A stretch of 64,000 nucleotides of DNA from Clavelina lepadiformis (Eukaryota > Chordata > Ascidiacea > Aplousobranchia > Clavelinidae), in NCBI RefSeq assembly GCF_947623445.1, contig NC_135245.1, positions 15,073,501 to 15,137,500 on the forward strand. The letters are read 5' to 3'. Both the position numbers and the translations under genes were made by a program. A model generated the notes under the pieces. The model was not told the DNA's origin, searched no databases, and saw nothing but the letters and a program-made list of their open reading frames with translations. The stretch's first letter is position 1. Each line of letters begins with the position of its first letter. Below, one piece after another: positions 1 to 13,464 of this stretch.

Positions 1-153
1 TGCACAGGACGTCAGTTGGATAAAAGCATTGAACCAAGAACGTCGTGTCCTTTCATTTAATATATGAGTGAAGGTATCAACCAACAGAAACAGCAGCCTT
101 TTGAGCCAGGAGTCCCGAACGGAACAACGCAACACCACCGCTACCTTCGCCAT
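1..153 (-). CDS. Possible 5' coding exon of an unrecognised minus-strand gene, running off the left edge
   Basis: On the minus strand an ATG at 153-151 opens a frame of 51 codons with no stop that continues past base 1. It begins MAKVAVVLRC and is rich in Leu, Arg and Val. Composition is somewhat protein-like and more GC-rich than the flanking DNA, but I recognise no family. If real, it would be divergently arranged with CEBPZ across about 2 kb. A chance open frame of this length is quite possible, and no splice donor can be tested because the frame leaves the window. Confidence 0.3.
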   Translation of the reverse strand, partial: MAKVAVVLRCSVRDSWLKRLLFLLVDTFTHILNERTRRSWFNAFIQLTSCA

Positions 154-2118
154 AATATCATGATAAAATAACAAATTTATCAGCAAACAATGAGTAGGAA
201 AAAGCAGCAAAGCTCGAAAGCTTATAAAATGTGCAAAAATAAAGTAACCAAGTCATAATCATGAATAATGGTTAGAAGGCCACTAAACCCAATTCGTATA
301 CAACATCTTCCAGTAAAGATTCGTCCAGCCTATTGCTCCAACCATTTTTCTTCCAAAACTGCGTTTATCTTGTAAAAATCTTTATATATATAGTAAATAC
401 ATACCTTTATGTATTATTGTGTAGGCCTATATTGTAAATTGATAGGCTATATATCAGCATATATAGGCTACTTCGAGTAGTTCTTTCCACTCTATGGAAT
501 AATAATACAGGTTTACAGGCTGACAAAGATTATGTTCATTGAAAAAAACACAAATATTTTATTGAAATAAATCATTTACATTGCCGTTGACGGCTGAACG
601 GATTGTCGGACATTTTGTGTAGACTGCCAGTATTTCACCAGAAAAAATCAGGCGTTTGAAGCTATTTTTCACAGTTTCTTGTTAATCCAAGTTAAATGTC
701 ACAACATAGTAACCTACACCTAACCTTATAAATTTACCTTCTAAATCTCAATCTTAAGTCTAACAAAACCTTAAATAATTAAGATCAACTTTTTGCATAC
801 TCATTCTACATACCTAACGGCCTATTTTTAACAACAGGCTGCATGACATACTGTGAAATAGTAACTTCGTTTTTTTTATAGGCCTATATATACCGGTAAG
901 TATAGCCTATGTTTTTGTTATATTGCTCGATTTAGAATTGTTCACCAGGTTCACTGAACAGCTACACATCAGTTTTTAAAACATTTATTAAATGGAGTTC
1001 CATAAAATTTGCAAAAGTATTCCAAGGGTACCACAATACCAAAGAAGCGTAAAACTACTTTGCTATGCTAGGCCTATAGCCTAGTCTAGCAGGCCTAAAG
1101 ATAAAAAGTTTCATAGAATGAAGTCATCGTGATTCTGGCAGAATCCCAGTAAAATCATAGAACGCATAAAATAAAATCATAGTAAAATCATAGAATCATA
1201 GAAGTAGTAGGTTTGGTGGCCAAGTGGTCATACTACGGTATTAATCTACTGTACCATTTTTATAGCATAGCACAGTTGTGTTATTCATTATCTTGCTTTT
1301 CTATGTTTTAAGTCTTCGTGGATATAGGATGCCACTTTCTCCTCTTTATTACGTGTTTGTAAGTATGTCCTGGCATCAGAATCGTAATACTAGTATGTTT
1401 TGGTCTGGTTAGCATTAATTTGGTTAGCACGGTTAACGGCGAAAAATAAACAACAAGATATGAATAAAAAAAGACGCGGCAAAGAGTAGGACGCGCGCAT
1501 ATCGAAGCAAAGCAATATGCGTGGCTAAAGCATCCTTACAAGTCGGTTATACTAAGGATATAAAGAATCTTTATGCATTAACAGTTATAAAATCAATCAT
1601 ACGTTAACATCAGTTAAAAATATATGTAGTAACGTCACAGAAATTTAAGCAAAAACATTTTATTTGAATAACTGTGGTTTTATATAAATGTTTTGGTATT
1701 AAAGCAACAAGGACTACACTTTGCCCAATCCCTTTATAATACTATTTTTAGTACTACTTTATACAACTATAGTGTTATAAAGGCGTTACTTTGCCGTGAG
1801 CTCGTGCAGGTTGTGGATATACTAGGACTGATGGATTGTGCAACTAGGTACACCTTGCGATGACGCTAGCCCCGACGTCTTGAAACACATGCTTGCTTTT
1901 ACTGCACTCAAAGTCAAAGTAGCCTAGATAGTAAACCTAAGTTGTGCAAACCCGATATCAAAATATGTAATTTTTTTGTGTTAACTTTGGGTTTTAAATG
2001 ATGCTCTTTCGTTACTAAAATATTATCAGACTTGCAAATTGACATATGAATACTAGAAAGGCTACGTTGTAGGTTATAGGACTAGCCTAACATTTGCTGT
2101 AAATAAATACCTGTTAAC
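154..2118. other. Intergenic sequence upstream of CEBPZ
   Basis: AT-rich DNA with no convincing coding exon. It holds scattered 'aggcctata' words (about 420-480, 880-900 and 1070-1100), a small run of 'aaaatcatag'-type units at about 1150-1203, and a slightly GC-richer patch at about 1470-1530 (cgcggc, gacgcgcgc). The CEBPZ promoter should lie in its right part, but I see no canonical TATA box close to the ATG. Confidence 0.5.
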
Positions 2119-5100
2119 ATGCCAAAAGAAACACTAAAGCTGGGTGACGTGATTGCACTTGGTGGTGGAAAAGAGGATTATGATATGCTGAAGGATTTGG
2201 AGAAGGAGACAAGGAAAACAGAAGTAGAAGATTTTAATGTAGGTATACCTTTTATTGTTTGTATTTACAGGCCGATGCTCGACGTGAGATCTGTTACATA
2301 TCATTTTCGAATGAGCGTTTGGCAGCCCTGTTATGTCATTAGGAAAAGAATTATCGCCAACTCACTGCAAGGCTGGGCATATTTCTTTTATGTTTTTGAC
2401 TTGTACACCCCTAAGTTATGCATATGTACAACGTGCTTCTGTGTGCACAGGTGAAATTGGATCATGTACAGCTGCAATGCTGGATTCCAGACTGGCCGTA
2501 CCCTGTTTAAGATCGAGAAAAAAGCGCGCTGCCACAGCATTGTGCTAACTGTTTTTTTCCGGCCATTGTTAGTAAGATATGATGCCCACATAGCGGTAAC
2601 ATTTTTGGGGACAAGAAAATATAGTGGCGTCAAAGAAAATTTACAAACATGTAGGCTACAAAGAAAAATTTTAAAAGCTATAAAACGGGAAGATTAGCGC
2701 TTCAAAATTACTTGGTATTTGTGCCAGATTAAATGAGTCTTATTTCAAAAATGCGTCTTGTGTATAATGTAGTTTGCTTTGTTATTGTTATCAAATAAGA
2801 AAATATATGCTCGGCTCAATGGTTGTGGTGTTGTGTAGGCCAGGGCTTCCCAAACTTTTTTGCTCGCGACCCCTTTCAAACTTCTGAAGTTTTCCGCGAC
2901 CCTTCACGTTTAAATTGATTAGCAGTGCGAAATATACATTAGTCATTACTCATTAGTGACATTTATTGAGATGCAAAGACTGAATTCAAGCAACCAGTAC
3001 TCAAAGCCTACCAGTACTTACTACTTTACACATAGCCTATGTAGGCTACTGGAAACAAAAAAGCACACACATTTATTCAGTGTGATTGGTGCGACTGCTT
3101 TCTGCTACAAAGCAAGTCCAGCCGTGGCTCAATATATGTTAATGCTGGTCTCAACTCTCAAGGCGGTTTCAATGTTGATTAGACTGGAACGATATTTTGT
3201 TTTGATTGTATTTTGTACTTCGTGTAAAATTGGTATACGCGGTGTGACCCCTGAAGTTCGTTACGCGACCCCTTGCGGGGTCGCGACCCCCAGTTTGGGA
3301 AGCCCTGGTGTAGGCTATATGATAAAAGACTAAAAGCATCCTAAACTTTGCACGATCGTAATCAGTTGCTAACAATGGCCTACAGTATCGGCAATACAAT
3401 TCTGTGGCACCGTGCTTTTTTCTTGATCTCGAACAGGGTATGACCAGGCTATGACCACACAATGCCTGACACAAACTGCAGCAAAGCTTCTACATTTTTC
3501 CTGCGACTTGTATGCATTATGCATGACATCATACATTTTTAATATATGACTATTCGGCATTTTGTTGAGACAGTTTCTTTGGTTAGGTTACTGAAAGTAA
3601 TACTAAATTTTGAGTTAAAAATGTAGTTCAGTTAACTAGCTTACACTGTATACTGTTGCAATGTTGCATAAATGTAAAATTTTATTGCATTAACGAATTT
3701 TTTCTTAATTCAGCAGACTCGTATCAGGAATTAGCTATTAGGCTAAATAGTTGTTGTTTATATGTTTGTTAATTTTTTTAAAGCTGATTAAAAAATTGTA
3801 CAATTAAAGCATAAAAATGTTTTGCTTAACTTTATTGTATAACTATGCCCTTGTGGTCATCATCAATTTTGGCACATATATAAGTTATATGCCAAGTTTT
3901 CCATTTTCCATTCTTTTTAAGGATGGGGAGTTCAAGAACCTTATCAATGAGCTCGGATTTAAACAAATTTCCAAACCAGAACGATTAAAAGGAAAAAAGA
4001 GCAAAACCAGGACAAAGAAGAAAAGTGTATGTTAAACATTTTATAAACAGCATATATACATGGTATTCTTGTAGGCCTGTAAAATGATATGCGGGTATAA
4101 GCTTTAAAAGCTTGTTTTGCGATGACTTTGTATTGTATAAAATTCGTTTGTTGACATTAAGGTTTTTATGAATGTCTGTAAACACGCAGCATTTTTCCAT
4201 GGTTCCGGTGTGTTTGTGATACTATTGCTCACGCTATAGTTTTTCCTCCGATTGTGTATGTTTAGCCAATACAAGACAATGCTATCAGCAGCACAACTGC
4301 CCTCGCTCTTAGTACAGCAACAGTGTCTTCTGGAAAAAGCCCAAATTCTACTCAAATCAGCAGCGATGTGCCATATTTCAACTCCTTACCTTCTCAACTT
4401 ATGCTAAAACCAAGTTCTTTATGGCACGAAACATTTGCACATGATTCAGCCGGCCAGGTTGCCGTAAATGAGTCATATGTTGGTTCTTTGCATGCCCAAG
4501 CTAATAAGTTGTTGGAAAATGAAATAAAACTCTATCGAGACAGGCACAATGTATCATCTGGATCTAACAAAGATGAAAGAAATGCAGAATGGATGCAAAC
4601 AGTAGCATCTGCCGGTATGCTATAATCTGCTAAAATTAAGGTTATGTACAGTGCTCAAGGAAAATATTTCCCTCAGCTCAGCTCATGGCAATCTTACATG
4701 TATTCCCAGGCACACTATCTGACAGAGTTGCGGCTTTGTCCCTGATGGTTCAGGAAGCACCAATTCACAAATTTCACAGTCTTGAACAACTTCTGGCCAT
4801 GGCAAAGAAAAAAGGAAGGAGGGAAGCTATAATGGGTAATTTTTAGTCTTTTAAGACTGATGGTTTCCAAATACAGTGTGTACTGCTCAACTCAAAGTGG
4901 AAGTATCCCATTAAGTCACAGCTACATACTTTCTGTCCAAAGTTTAATTTAGGAAGAGTTTAGTTGACAGGGTTTCACTGTATTAATAATTTTTTAAAAA
5001 CTAGCATGTTTTATCGTTTTGTATGTGCAGGAATTGAAGCAATTAGAGATTTGATGCTTGGTGACCTTCTCCCTGACAATCGAAGGCTGAAATATTTTCA

Positions 5101-8100
5101 CCAACATCCACTTGATTTACTTCTATTATCTATAAAGGTGGTGGTAACAACATACATAATACGTATATATATTTTCTTTTGTCACATTTGATATAGTTTT
5201 AATGAGTGTTTTCGAACGAATTTTTTCCTGAATTAAGGCTAGTGATGGTAGCGGGGAATGGTCTGTTGAATCTTCCCAGCGGCGGCTAATTTTATGGGCA
5301 TATGAACATCGTTTAAAAGAACTTACATTGTCGTTTGTTAATTATTTGAAAACTTTCGCACATGACTCCTTGGAAGTTTCAAAATGCAAAGGTAAATTTA
5401 GAGTTTCATTTTACACTTAGATAAGGGATTGTGGAAGAGCAAAGGACACGGATAAAAAAATGTAAAGTTAATTTTATTACCAACATATTTGCTTCAAATA
5501 TTGTGAACATAAAAAATGTGTGAAAATGTTACAAACAAATAACAGCTTTTGAACTACTTAATTACCAAAGCGCTGATTAAAGCAGTTATAGTCATTGTAC
5601 AATTTGCTTGTTTGTTGCACAGCAATGTCAGTTGCATTGGAACTCTTGACCAAGAAGCCGGAGCAGGAAAAGGCGCTTCTTACTCTGCTTGCTAATAAGC
5701 TTGGTGATCCAAAGTAAGAATTTGTGATGCCCTTTATCAATTTGATTTGGTCATTGTAGTAACCAAAGTTTTCAATGGCTACATTGCTTGGCAATTCGTA
5801 GCTGTTCTGTATACTCCTGGTAATATTTTGTACCTAACTTTAAGAATTATACCAAAGCTTCGGTAAGATTAGTCTGAAATTCTTTTGTATTTTTATCAGG
5901 TATAAAATTGCATCAAAAGCACTTCATATGCTGAACTGTGTCGTTGCTCAACATCCACTGATGCAAGGGATTATTGTTCAAGAAGTTCGAGATCTTTTGT
6001 TGCGACCCAACTTAGCTGCCCGAGCCCAGTATTATTGTGTCTGTTTTCTTAGCTCCCAAATACTTAGTCATGAACGGTAAATATTTTCTGTAAACATCAT
6101 TCTTCCTGTGTTTGCACCAATATACAGGCTATAATATTTGTATGTTTACACTTAACAGCACTTTATCGCTATGGCTGTCTTGTTTAGGCGAGAAGTTGCC
6201 CAGAAGTTAGTGCAGATATACATGAAGTTTTTCAAGGCTTGTGTGGAAAAAAAGAAAAACGCTGACAATAAAATGCTCAGTGCTTTGCTGACAGGTATTA
6301 TTCCTGTTCATAAAACTTTTGTCTTTTTTTGGAATTTAAATAGTGGCATGACATATGTATTACTTTAAACTTAACACGTCATAACATATGAAAAAGTTCA
6401 CATGTCGTATGCAAAATGCCTCAAAAGAATCAGACCTAAAGCAATGCAATCTAACTACAGGCGATTGTAGTCTGCATAATGCCTGCCTTTGATTAAACAA
6501 ATTTGGTTCAAAGCAAAATTTTTACCAATGGGTATTTAAATCTATTCAAGGGGATGTGATCACACAATTTGATAAGTCGAGGACAAGGAACTAAGTCACA
6601 TTTTCACGTATTGAAAAGAACAAAAAGCATGTTTCACAAATTCAACAAGTTATTGAAGTGATTTAAAAACGAATATGCACAATTTAAGGCCTATTGCGAG
6701 CAAAGTAGTGGATTTAGTAAAACGGACTTGGCTTGTACTCTGTTTTACTACAACCATAAATAGCTTGGATAATTGCCTGTTTTTCTGTTTTCACTGAACG
6801 TAGGCATTTTGCCAAATAGTATGCTAGGAATTTTTGACTAAAATCATATGAATATATACCAATCGCACAACAAATATAATGACTGTTATATGGAAGTAAT
6901 TTTGGAAGAAGTCACAAGGTTTTAAGTCATCATTGGCCAGCATCGGAATACTATGTGTATTTCCTTTTTAAGTTGGATTTTTTGCAAAAAAATGCACAGA
7001 TATACAGGTTGGGCATGCGAAAGCATTTAATACTGTTATAAACAATTAAGCGAATTCAAAAACATCTCAAAGACAATATTGTCTACCTGACTAGATTATT
7101 AAGAATGTTATATTATTTTCAGGTGTAAACAGAGCTTTTCCATATGCCAGTGTTACAGACGATGAAATAGTTGGTGAATTAGACATTCTTTTTCGAACAA
7201 TACACCTCTCAAACCTAAACACTGCTGTACAATCTCTTGTCCTTCTATTTCAGGTTGGAACCCAGCTATTTACAGTTTCTTTGTAGAATGTTAAATAAAT
7301 TTAACTCGTGTAGAATTGATGAAAGATTTAAATAGAAAAACTGCTCATTTTGTACTGTCACATTTAATCAGTGTCCTCACAGGTTTTTAGTTCACGGAAT
7401 GAAATATCAGACAGATTTTATAATGCGCTTTATGCTGCCTTATTTCACTCTGAACTACCCATTTGCACAAGCCGCCATCCAATGCTACTGAACGTTCTTT
7501 TTAGGTACTGACTATTGTAATAGCGGTTGCTTTGTAAATGTGGCCATTAGCCATATCCTATACTTTTATTACATTTTTAAGTTGAAATAGATCTTAAGCA
7601 TCATGCAAGTAAAGTTACCATCAGTTTTGACAGATTGGGAAAAAAACCTTTTGTGTTTTTAGAGCTTTAAAGGCCGATCCATGCGACCCTCGTGTACAAG
7701 CTTTTCTGAAAAGACTCCTTCAGATCACAACCTTGCAACTGCCGCCATTCTCTGCTGCTGTGTTGACTTTGTTATCGGAGCTAATTGCTGTGAAGCCATC
7801 TCTTACTTGTTCTTTGATGGGTTCTACAAAGAAAACTGAAAACTTGAAAAATGAAGAGTCCACCCAAAATGAATTAGAGAACCCTGGCTGGTTACAAGAC
7901 GAAGATGATGATGAACACTTTCTTGATGTGAAAGAAGATTCAGATGCACCAGAAAGGTTGTTTTTTTTTAATTTTTGGCTACTTTACTCACATGTCATTA
8001 TAACTGAAATACCTTTAATAGACATGAACGAAAATTTTAACTTATTCATTTTTCTTTAAAGTTCACCGACAGAGGTGGAACAACAAGTGTCTTCTTGGAC

Positions 8101-10988
8101 TCACAAACATCGTGATGCAATGCGGCATGTCAATTCAGCTTATGATCCACTGCATAGAAATCCTCAATACTGTGGAGCTGAAAAATGTGCGGTGTGGGAA
8201 TTGCATTCAATGATAAGGCACTTTCATCCAACAGTTGCCCTGTATTCCAAAGACTTAATTTCACAACAATCGAACCGTGATGCAAGCTCTGGGGATCCGT
8301 TGAATGATCACACTTTAATTAAGTAAATTAGCCAGTTTTTTTAATTTAAACATAAAAGTACGAGCAAACCTCATTTTATGAAAACGTTTTGTAAACCAAA
8401 TTTCTGTTTTATTGATAACTCGACAACTAGCACACCAAAATTGTACAATTGCAAGGTTTTTGGATCGTTTTGTATATCGGAACCCAAAGGACCAAACAAA
8501 GAAAAATCAACCGATTCCAGTTATGTCAATACATCGTCGAAGACGTCATGCGTCTTTTCAAAATGCAATTCCTGTCAATTCAGTCGAATTTCTCAAGAAA
8601 AGCGAACTTAGTCCAGAAGAGGTGTTTTTCCACAGGTGATTAACTGGACGTAAAATCTTTTATTCCAGTTGGAAATATTTCTAAGTTTGGTGAAGAGGAT
8701 TTCTTTCGGGATTGAACTACAATTATTTCTTGTTGTTATGGTTAAAGATATTTCACAAGTCAAGCTGGAATAAGACCCAGGCATACAAAGGAAGGTGAAA
8801 ATGATGAGAGTGACGTAGAAAGCATCTCTGATGATGAGTTTGAACAGTTCATGATGAGCGCAGAAGGACAGAAACAGATTGATCAACAACTAAACTTTTC
8901 TAACCACGTCTATAAAACTAAGTAAAGCAGGTTTTGTTTATACTAAAACAAGTATATGAAATGTTGTTTAATATGACTAAACCTTTCTTTATTATGTTAT
9001 GTTATTGTTTAGTTGCTTCTCAAACTGTGGGTTTCGACCTCGTTATTGCAAAATGTAATTTTGGGGTCGTGAAAAAAATTTAATTTTTATAAATTGAATC
9101 GTTTTTTGATGATTTTTTTATCAGCTTTACTGTTTCCATTAAGACATTTTTTTATTACTGCAGGCTACATTTACTATACTTCAGTGGATTGTGTGCACTT
9201 GCATGATTTTGCCAGGGACAAAAATATCACTTGAGATTTGTAATTGGACGTCTATTGTTTTAACATCATTAACGTGTAGGCTAACTCTCAAGGGGTCGCA
9301 TAGAAATTTCTTTTTTGTAATGGGGTCGCAGACCCAAAAAGTTTGAGAAGCCCTGGTTTAGTTCATAGTTATATGTGCACAGTTCCACATACTCAAGCCT
9401 ACAAACCAAAACTACGCTACATATTGAAACCTTTGATGCATAATTTTACTGTGTTTACTTCATAAAATGTAGTGGAAGTAAAATTGCTTTGCTTAAGGGC
9501 TGAGTTTGCTCAAGTTTTCCCTACATGAAATCCCAAATTAAATTTTTAGCTTTAAAGGAAACCATACATAGAAATATGTATTAATCAGTATCACCAATCA
9601 CTGCGTAAATCACAAAGGTTTATCACATGTTAAAGCTGTCAGAGTTCCTGTATGATAGTTTATTACAGTTTGCAACTATTTCTTGGAATTATGTTTTCCT
9701 AACATAACAGTGTCCACTCTCTGAACTTCTAAAGATTGGCAGCATAACTCTAGGCTTGATTGACCCTTGTAGAAACACACTACTTTGTACTAATATCTTG
9801 GAAATTCTATGTCTTTCGTTCAATTAAGCGACATTTTTATCTGGCAGGACTAAAAAAGGAAGTTTTAGTGGTGATGAGGACATAGATGAAGACGAAAGTG
9901 ATCTTGGTAAATTCATCAATAATTTGTAAATTGTTAATGATTTGTACCTCATTAGTGAAGACATTTTTACAAAATAACGGAGACCTCCCTGATAAGTTTT
10001 AAATTTCCAGCTTCAGAGAATGATGATGATATTCAAGGTGGATATGGGTTTGACTTGGAAGATGGAGAAGAAGACTTTCTTGGTGATGGAGGAGTATTTC
10101 TCGACGAAAATACGGGTAAGTTGCTGACTTATACCATCATCTAATTCTAATAATAATTAGTTTCTTCAAAAAACGAAAATGAAAATTTTTGTTGAATGAA
10201 TGAAATAAAGTTTTTACTTTGAAAACAAACTTTGAAAAATTAGTTTTGAGCATGCTTCTAAAAAATTGAAATCAAACCAGACACTAAAATGTATTAGATT
10301 TGGGTCGTTTTAGGATATTCAGTGGAGTCTGTGAAGTGTTATTCTTGATTTGGTCTTTTAAAATGCTTTTCGCTCACTTAGCGACTTTTTGCACAGGGTC
10401 ATCAAAGAAGCGTCCTAGTGACACCAGGAAAGGCTTGTCGGATCCCAAGAAAAGAAAGAAGGAGATGGATGATTTTAGTTTGATGCTGGAAGAAAATGTC
10501 ACTGATAAGTAAGCAAAAACTTAAATTTTATAAGAAAAGAAACGAGGGTCACAGACAGTGTTTCTGCGTTATTTACTTTGTTTCACTTGAATGTTTCAAG
10601 CTTCAAGCAATTTTTTATTGAAATGATGACTTGACTGAAAAGTTTTGGTGCCGAGCCACTTTGTTCTAACTCTGTCTATCGCAATTCCCAAATAAAAATT
10701 ACGATTTTCACGTTGTCCATGTCAAACCATATCTACCGATTCTAATGTTTCAGGGTGGACTCCACAAGCAGTCATGCGGTGAGCAACAAAGACCGAGCAA
10801 GTGCCAAACAGTTGAAATGGGAAAATAAACGTGACCTTCGCGATATATTGGCGAAGAAGAAAAGTTGGAAACAAGGACACATTCCGAAAAGTAAATCTGG
10901 ACGCATCAATAAAAAATCTTTTAAACGTAAGGAAGGAAATTCAGCGAAACATTCAAAAAAATTGAAAAAATCTGGTAGGAAACGATAG
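2119..10988 (+). CDS. CEBPZ: CCAAT/enhancer-binding protein zeta (Noc1/Mak21 family), 19 exons
   Basis: CBF/Mak21-type HEAT-repeat protein. The family acts in nucleolar 60S pre-ribosome assembly (yeast Noc1) and the vertebrate member was also described as a CCAAT-binding factor. Exons read by splice site and frame: 2119-2238, 3922-4026, 4266-4614, 4710-4835, 5031-5137, 5238-5391, 5623-5713, 5900-6076, 6188-6294, 7123-7253, 7383-7504, 7663-7956, 8062-8322, 8456-8635, 8748-8921, 9848-9906, 10011-10115, 10397-10508, 10754-10988. They sum to 3,009 nt, about 1,002 residues (human about 1,054). Family marks: LLPDNRRL, KMLSALLTG, YDPLHRNPQYCGAE, RFVYRN and EEVFFHR. The tail is acidic (DDD/EED runs) and then strongly basic, ending SGRKR. 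The first ATG of exon 1 is taken as start. Introns 1 and 15 contain MITEs; the 828-nt intron 9 shows nothing recognisable. The model reads as whole. Confidence 0.95.
2841..3307. mobile_element. hAT-type MITE in CEBPZ intron 1
   Basis: A 467-bp non-coding element with terminal inverted repeats: left end CAGGGCTTCCCAAACT, and the right end is its exact reverse complement. It is flanked by a perfect 8-bp target duplication, gtgtaggc, at 2833-2840 and 3308-3315. The 8-bp TSD and the CAGGG...CCCTG ends fit hAT elements. The inner TIR contains a 'gcgaccccc' motif. It has no transposase, so it is non-autonomous. Both TIR and TSD are intact, which suggests moderate age. Confidence 0.88.
9015..9355. 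mobile_element. Second hAT-type MITE, in CEBPZ intron 15, left end shortened
   Basis: Inverted ends gcttctcaaact (left) and agtttgagaagccctg (right) bound a 341-bp segment flanked by an 8-bp duplication gtttagtt (9007-9014 and 9356-9363). The outer 'cagg' of the left end is missing. An inner 'ggggtcg' motif is shared in style with the element at 2841, so the two belong to related but distinct subfamilies. It has no coding capacity. Confidence 0.78.
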
Positions 10989-11984
10989 CGTGATATATAC
11001 TACATGTCACAAACTCTAATCATTGGTGGCATTGAAGGCGCTAAATTAAAAAAAAGTGAATAGTGACAACTGTTGTATTGTTTGGTTGTTCAGTTTATTT
11101 AGGGAAGCCTTGATATTGGGTCAGTAATTGAAAAGAATACTAGTTTGATCAAGTTTTTGAGGAAACTGTAAACTGCGGTGTATAAATAATTAAATATATA
11201 ATGGGCAACATCATCGTTAGTTGCAGCAACATGCCACAACGTTGGCAATACTTTTAATCTAATACGGTTCCCGTGAACGTTGACGCTGTTCAATTTAGAG
11301 GATTAGAATTTACTTCAAGGAAGAAATATTGTGCTACTGTTTGAGCTCTATCGTGTATCGACACTCCACAGTTATACGACATAGCAGTGTTAATGATGTA
11401 TAAAGATTTAACACCATTGCATTGGGCTGTATCACTGAGGTTCAAAGCTACCTCCCGTTTGCAACATTGCACACAGCGCGTGCAAATAGGGAAATATCTA
11501 GAAAACCTTATGTGTTGTGTTCGTATGCAGCAGAGGTTCACCCATCTGCACACTTGGTGTAGGCCAAGCGCAGGGCTCATTGCCTGTAGTAAATAGTTGT
11601 CCTTACATTTACCAAATTCATGCAAGATTAACTTTATTAGAGAAACTTCATTGTGAAACGTGTATAATAATAGATAAGTCTGTTATACACCAATTCCTAC
11701 TCGAGGTGACAGCTGCCGCTACAACCGGGTTTGCTTCGGTTGCACTACTGAAATGGCTCACACGATTAATTCCATCATTTAATAAAATAGAAATAACACA
11801 TAACCAATACTACAGGAAAACTCAACAGCCGGATATACGGGGTTACAAATTCGCTGCATATAGCGTTTTAAAAGTGAAAGCATACATCATAAATTAGCAG
11901 CTATTTTGCGTATAAATATAAAAATACGTTTAATGTCAAAGCGGTTTTTGAAGGATAATAATAAAACTTTTTTCCGCTTCGAAC
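10989..11984. other. CEBPZ 3' region and intergenic DNA
   Basis: The CEBPZ stop codon is followed by a possible polyadenylation signal ATTAAA at about 11,045. Overlapping open frames at 11,290-11,900 on both strands show no family resemblance, and I do not call them genes. Confidence 0.4.
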
Positions 11985-12348
11985 ATTTGGGGGGTGTGAA
12001 CAAACGCGGAAATTTAAGACCCAGCTTGTCGGCATGTCCCCCAAACTTCCAAACAAGAAGAATTTTGAGGGAACCTATAAACCTGGCATTAAAGGTTTAC
12101 TTAAAATGAACTTTAGAAAAGCATACCTGTATAAACCTTAAAATAATGACTTTAAAAGTATAGGGGCCGACTAAAATTTCTAGAGAAAAGTAATTCGGTA
12201 CAGAGATCCGGTACTTTTTTCCAAAAGTACAGACGGAATCGCTATTGCAAAAATACAGCGGCACAGTAATTCGATACTATATGACCGCGGTACTGCCAAC
12301 GTATATCACACAAAGTTTGTCCCCTCCAAAGTTTTCCAGCAGACTAGG
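11985..12348 (+). repeat. Interspersed repeat, copy 1 (family unnamed)
   Basis: This segment aligns by eye with 29,950-30,278 in the same orientation. Shared blocks include cctggcattaaaggttta, aaaagtaattcggt, the 'ttttttccaaaa.tac.gacgg' stretch, 'gtatatcacacaaa', and 'caaagttttc' near the right end. Divergence is substantial. No clear terminal inverted repeat or target duplication was found, so the class is open; a MITE, SINE or fragment are all possible. Confidence 0.7.
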
Positions 12349-13464
12349 CCCGTGACCAGGGGGCATTGGTCTAAACAGGCTACGCTTGTGGGCCGTGGAG
12401 GTTTGCTATCCAACAATTTTTGTTGCTTGGCTACAAAACTGCTGATATGAAGATATCATTCAATTAAAACTTTAGGTTGGGCGACGTGGTTTTTATTCAA
12501 ATCTATCAAATGGTTTTTTGTTATAGATTGACTTAGTTACTTTTTTACTCTATTTTACAACGTTTTTAATAAAACTGTAAAAAGCAATTTATTTATTTAA
12601 AATTACAATAATACTGAAATCCTTCAGATTTTTGCCACACGTGTTTCTGGACGGTTATTTATGGCACCCGTAGTTTTGTAGAATGTGACGTCATGCAAAC
12701 GTGACGTTTGTTCATCACAAAAATGCAAAGCAAGGTTTGCTGCATAACAAAAAAGGTTGAGCTCGGAAATGTTGTATAATAATTTGCTTGTTTATCGATA
12801 AATTTTGAGTTTGCCGCAGCAGAAAACGCGCTATTGTAATTTACCTTTTCTAAAGATATGAAATTTTTTATTAAAGTGCTTGGCTTGAGTCTCTGCAGCT
12901 TATATCGTCAATTGCTCCTTGCTAGAGACGTTTGTCCAGCGCACTTGTTTACAAGTACCGTAGTTATTTATTGCGTCTGGCGAGATTAAAAAAAGTAAGT
13001 ATGGCAAAATAGAACATCTATATAACTAAAATTACAGTATTATATACGAGTATAGTTTTTATAAAATAGCAAGTTGCCTACATAGCTTATACACTCAGGC
13101 TAGGCTGCTTTGCAGTGCGCAAGCATTTTCAACTTTTAAGAGCACAGTTGAGTAAAGATTTTTGATTTGCTTTGCTTGGCGTTTAGTAATGAAACAGCAC
13201 AGTTTAAGTTTGTCACAAAATTAGGCAGGCGCACAGTGCATACAGCAGGATTCTTCCTATGTCTGTATAGGTGCAGAATAAATGCTTATAGGTAAAGAAG
13301 ATGGTATACCTTGTGCACTTTACAAAGTTAACAGCTTGGTATACACATGCAGTTCTCAATATACCCTAGTTCCTAGTTCACTAAACCAAGAATGAATTTT
13401 CGCCCCAAGTGGATTGTGTTGTTATCGCCCATCAAGGCAAAACTGCAGATAAAGGGATACCGTA
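12349..13464. promoter_or_regulatory. Putative promoter and non-coding first exon of the TRERF1-like gene
   Basis: A perfect CRE palindrome TGACGTCA lies at 12,686-12,693, with a second half-site-like TGACGTTT at about 12,702. About 300 bp downstream, a candidate donor GTAAGT (12,995) follows a more mixed-composition stretch at about 12,890-12,994. That stretch could be a 5' UTR exon spliced to an acceptor just before 14,831. The assignment is inference from spacing; no transcript evidence is available here. Confidence 0.3.

Noticed and set aside
11290-11897. Overlapping open frames of 69-126 codons on both strands between the two host genes
   Set aside because: No family resemblance, no splice context, and the frames on both strands overlap, which is typical of chance openness in a slightly GC-richer patch.
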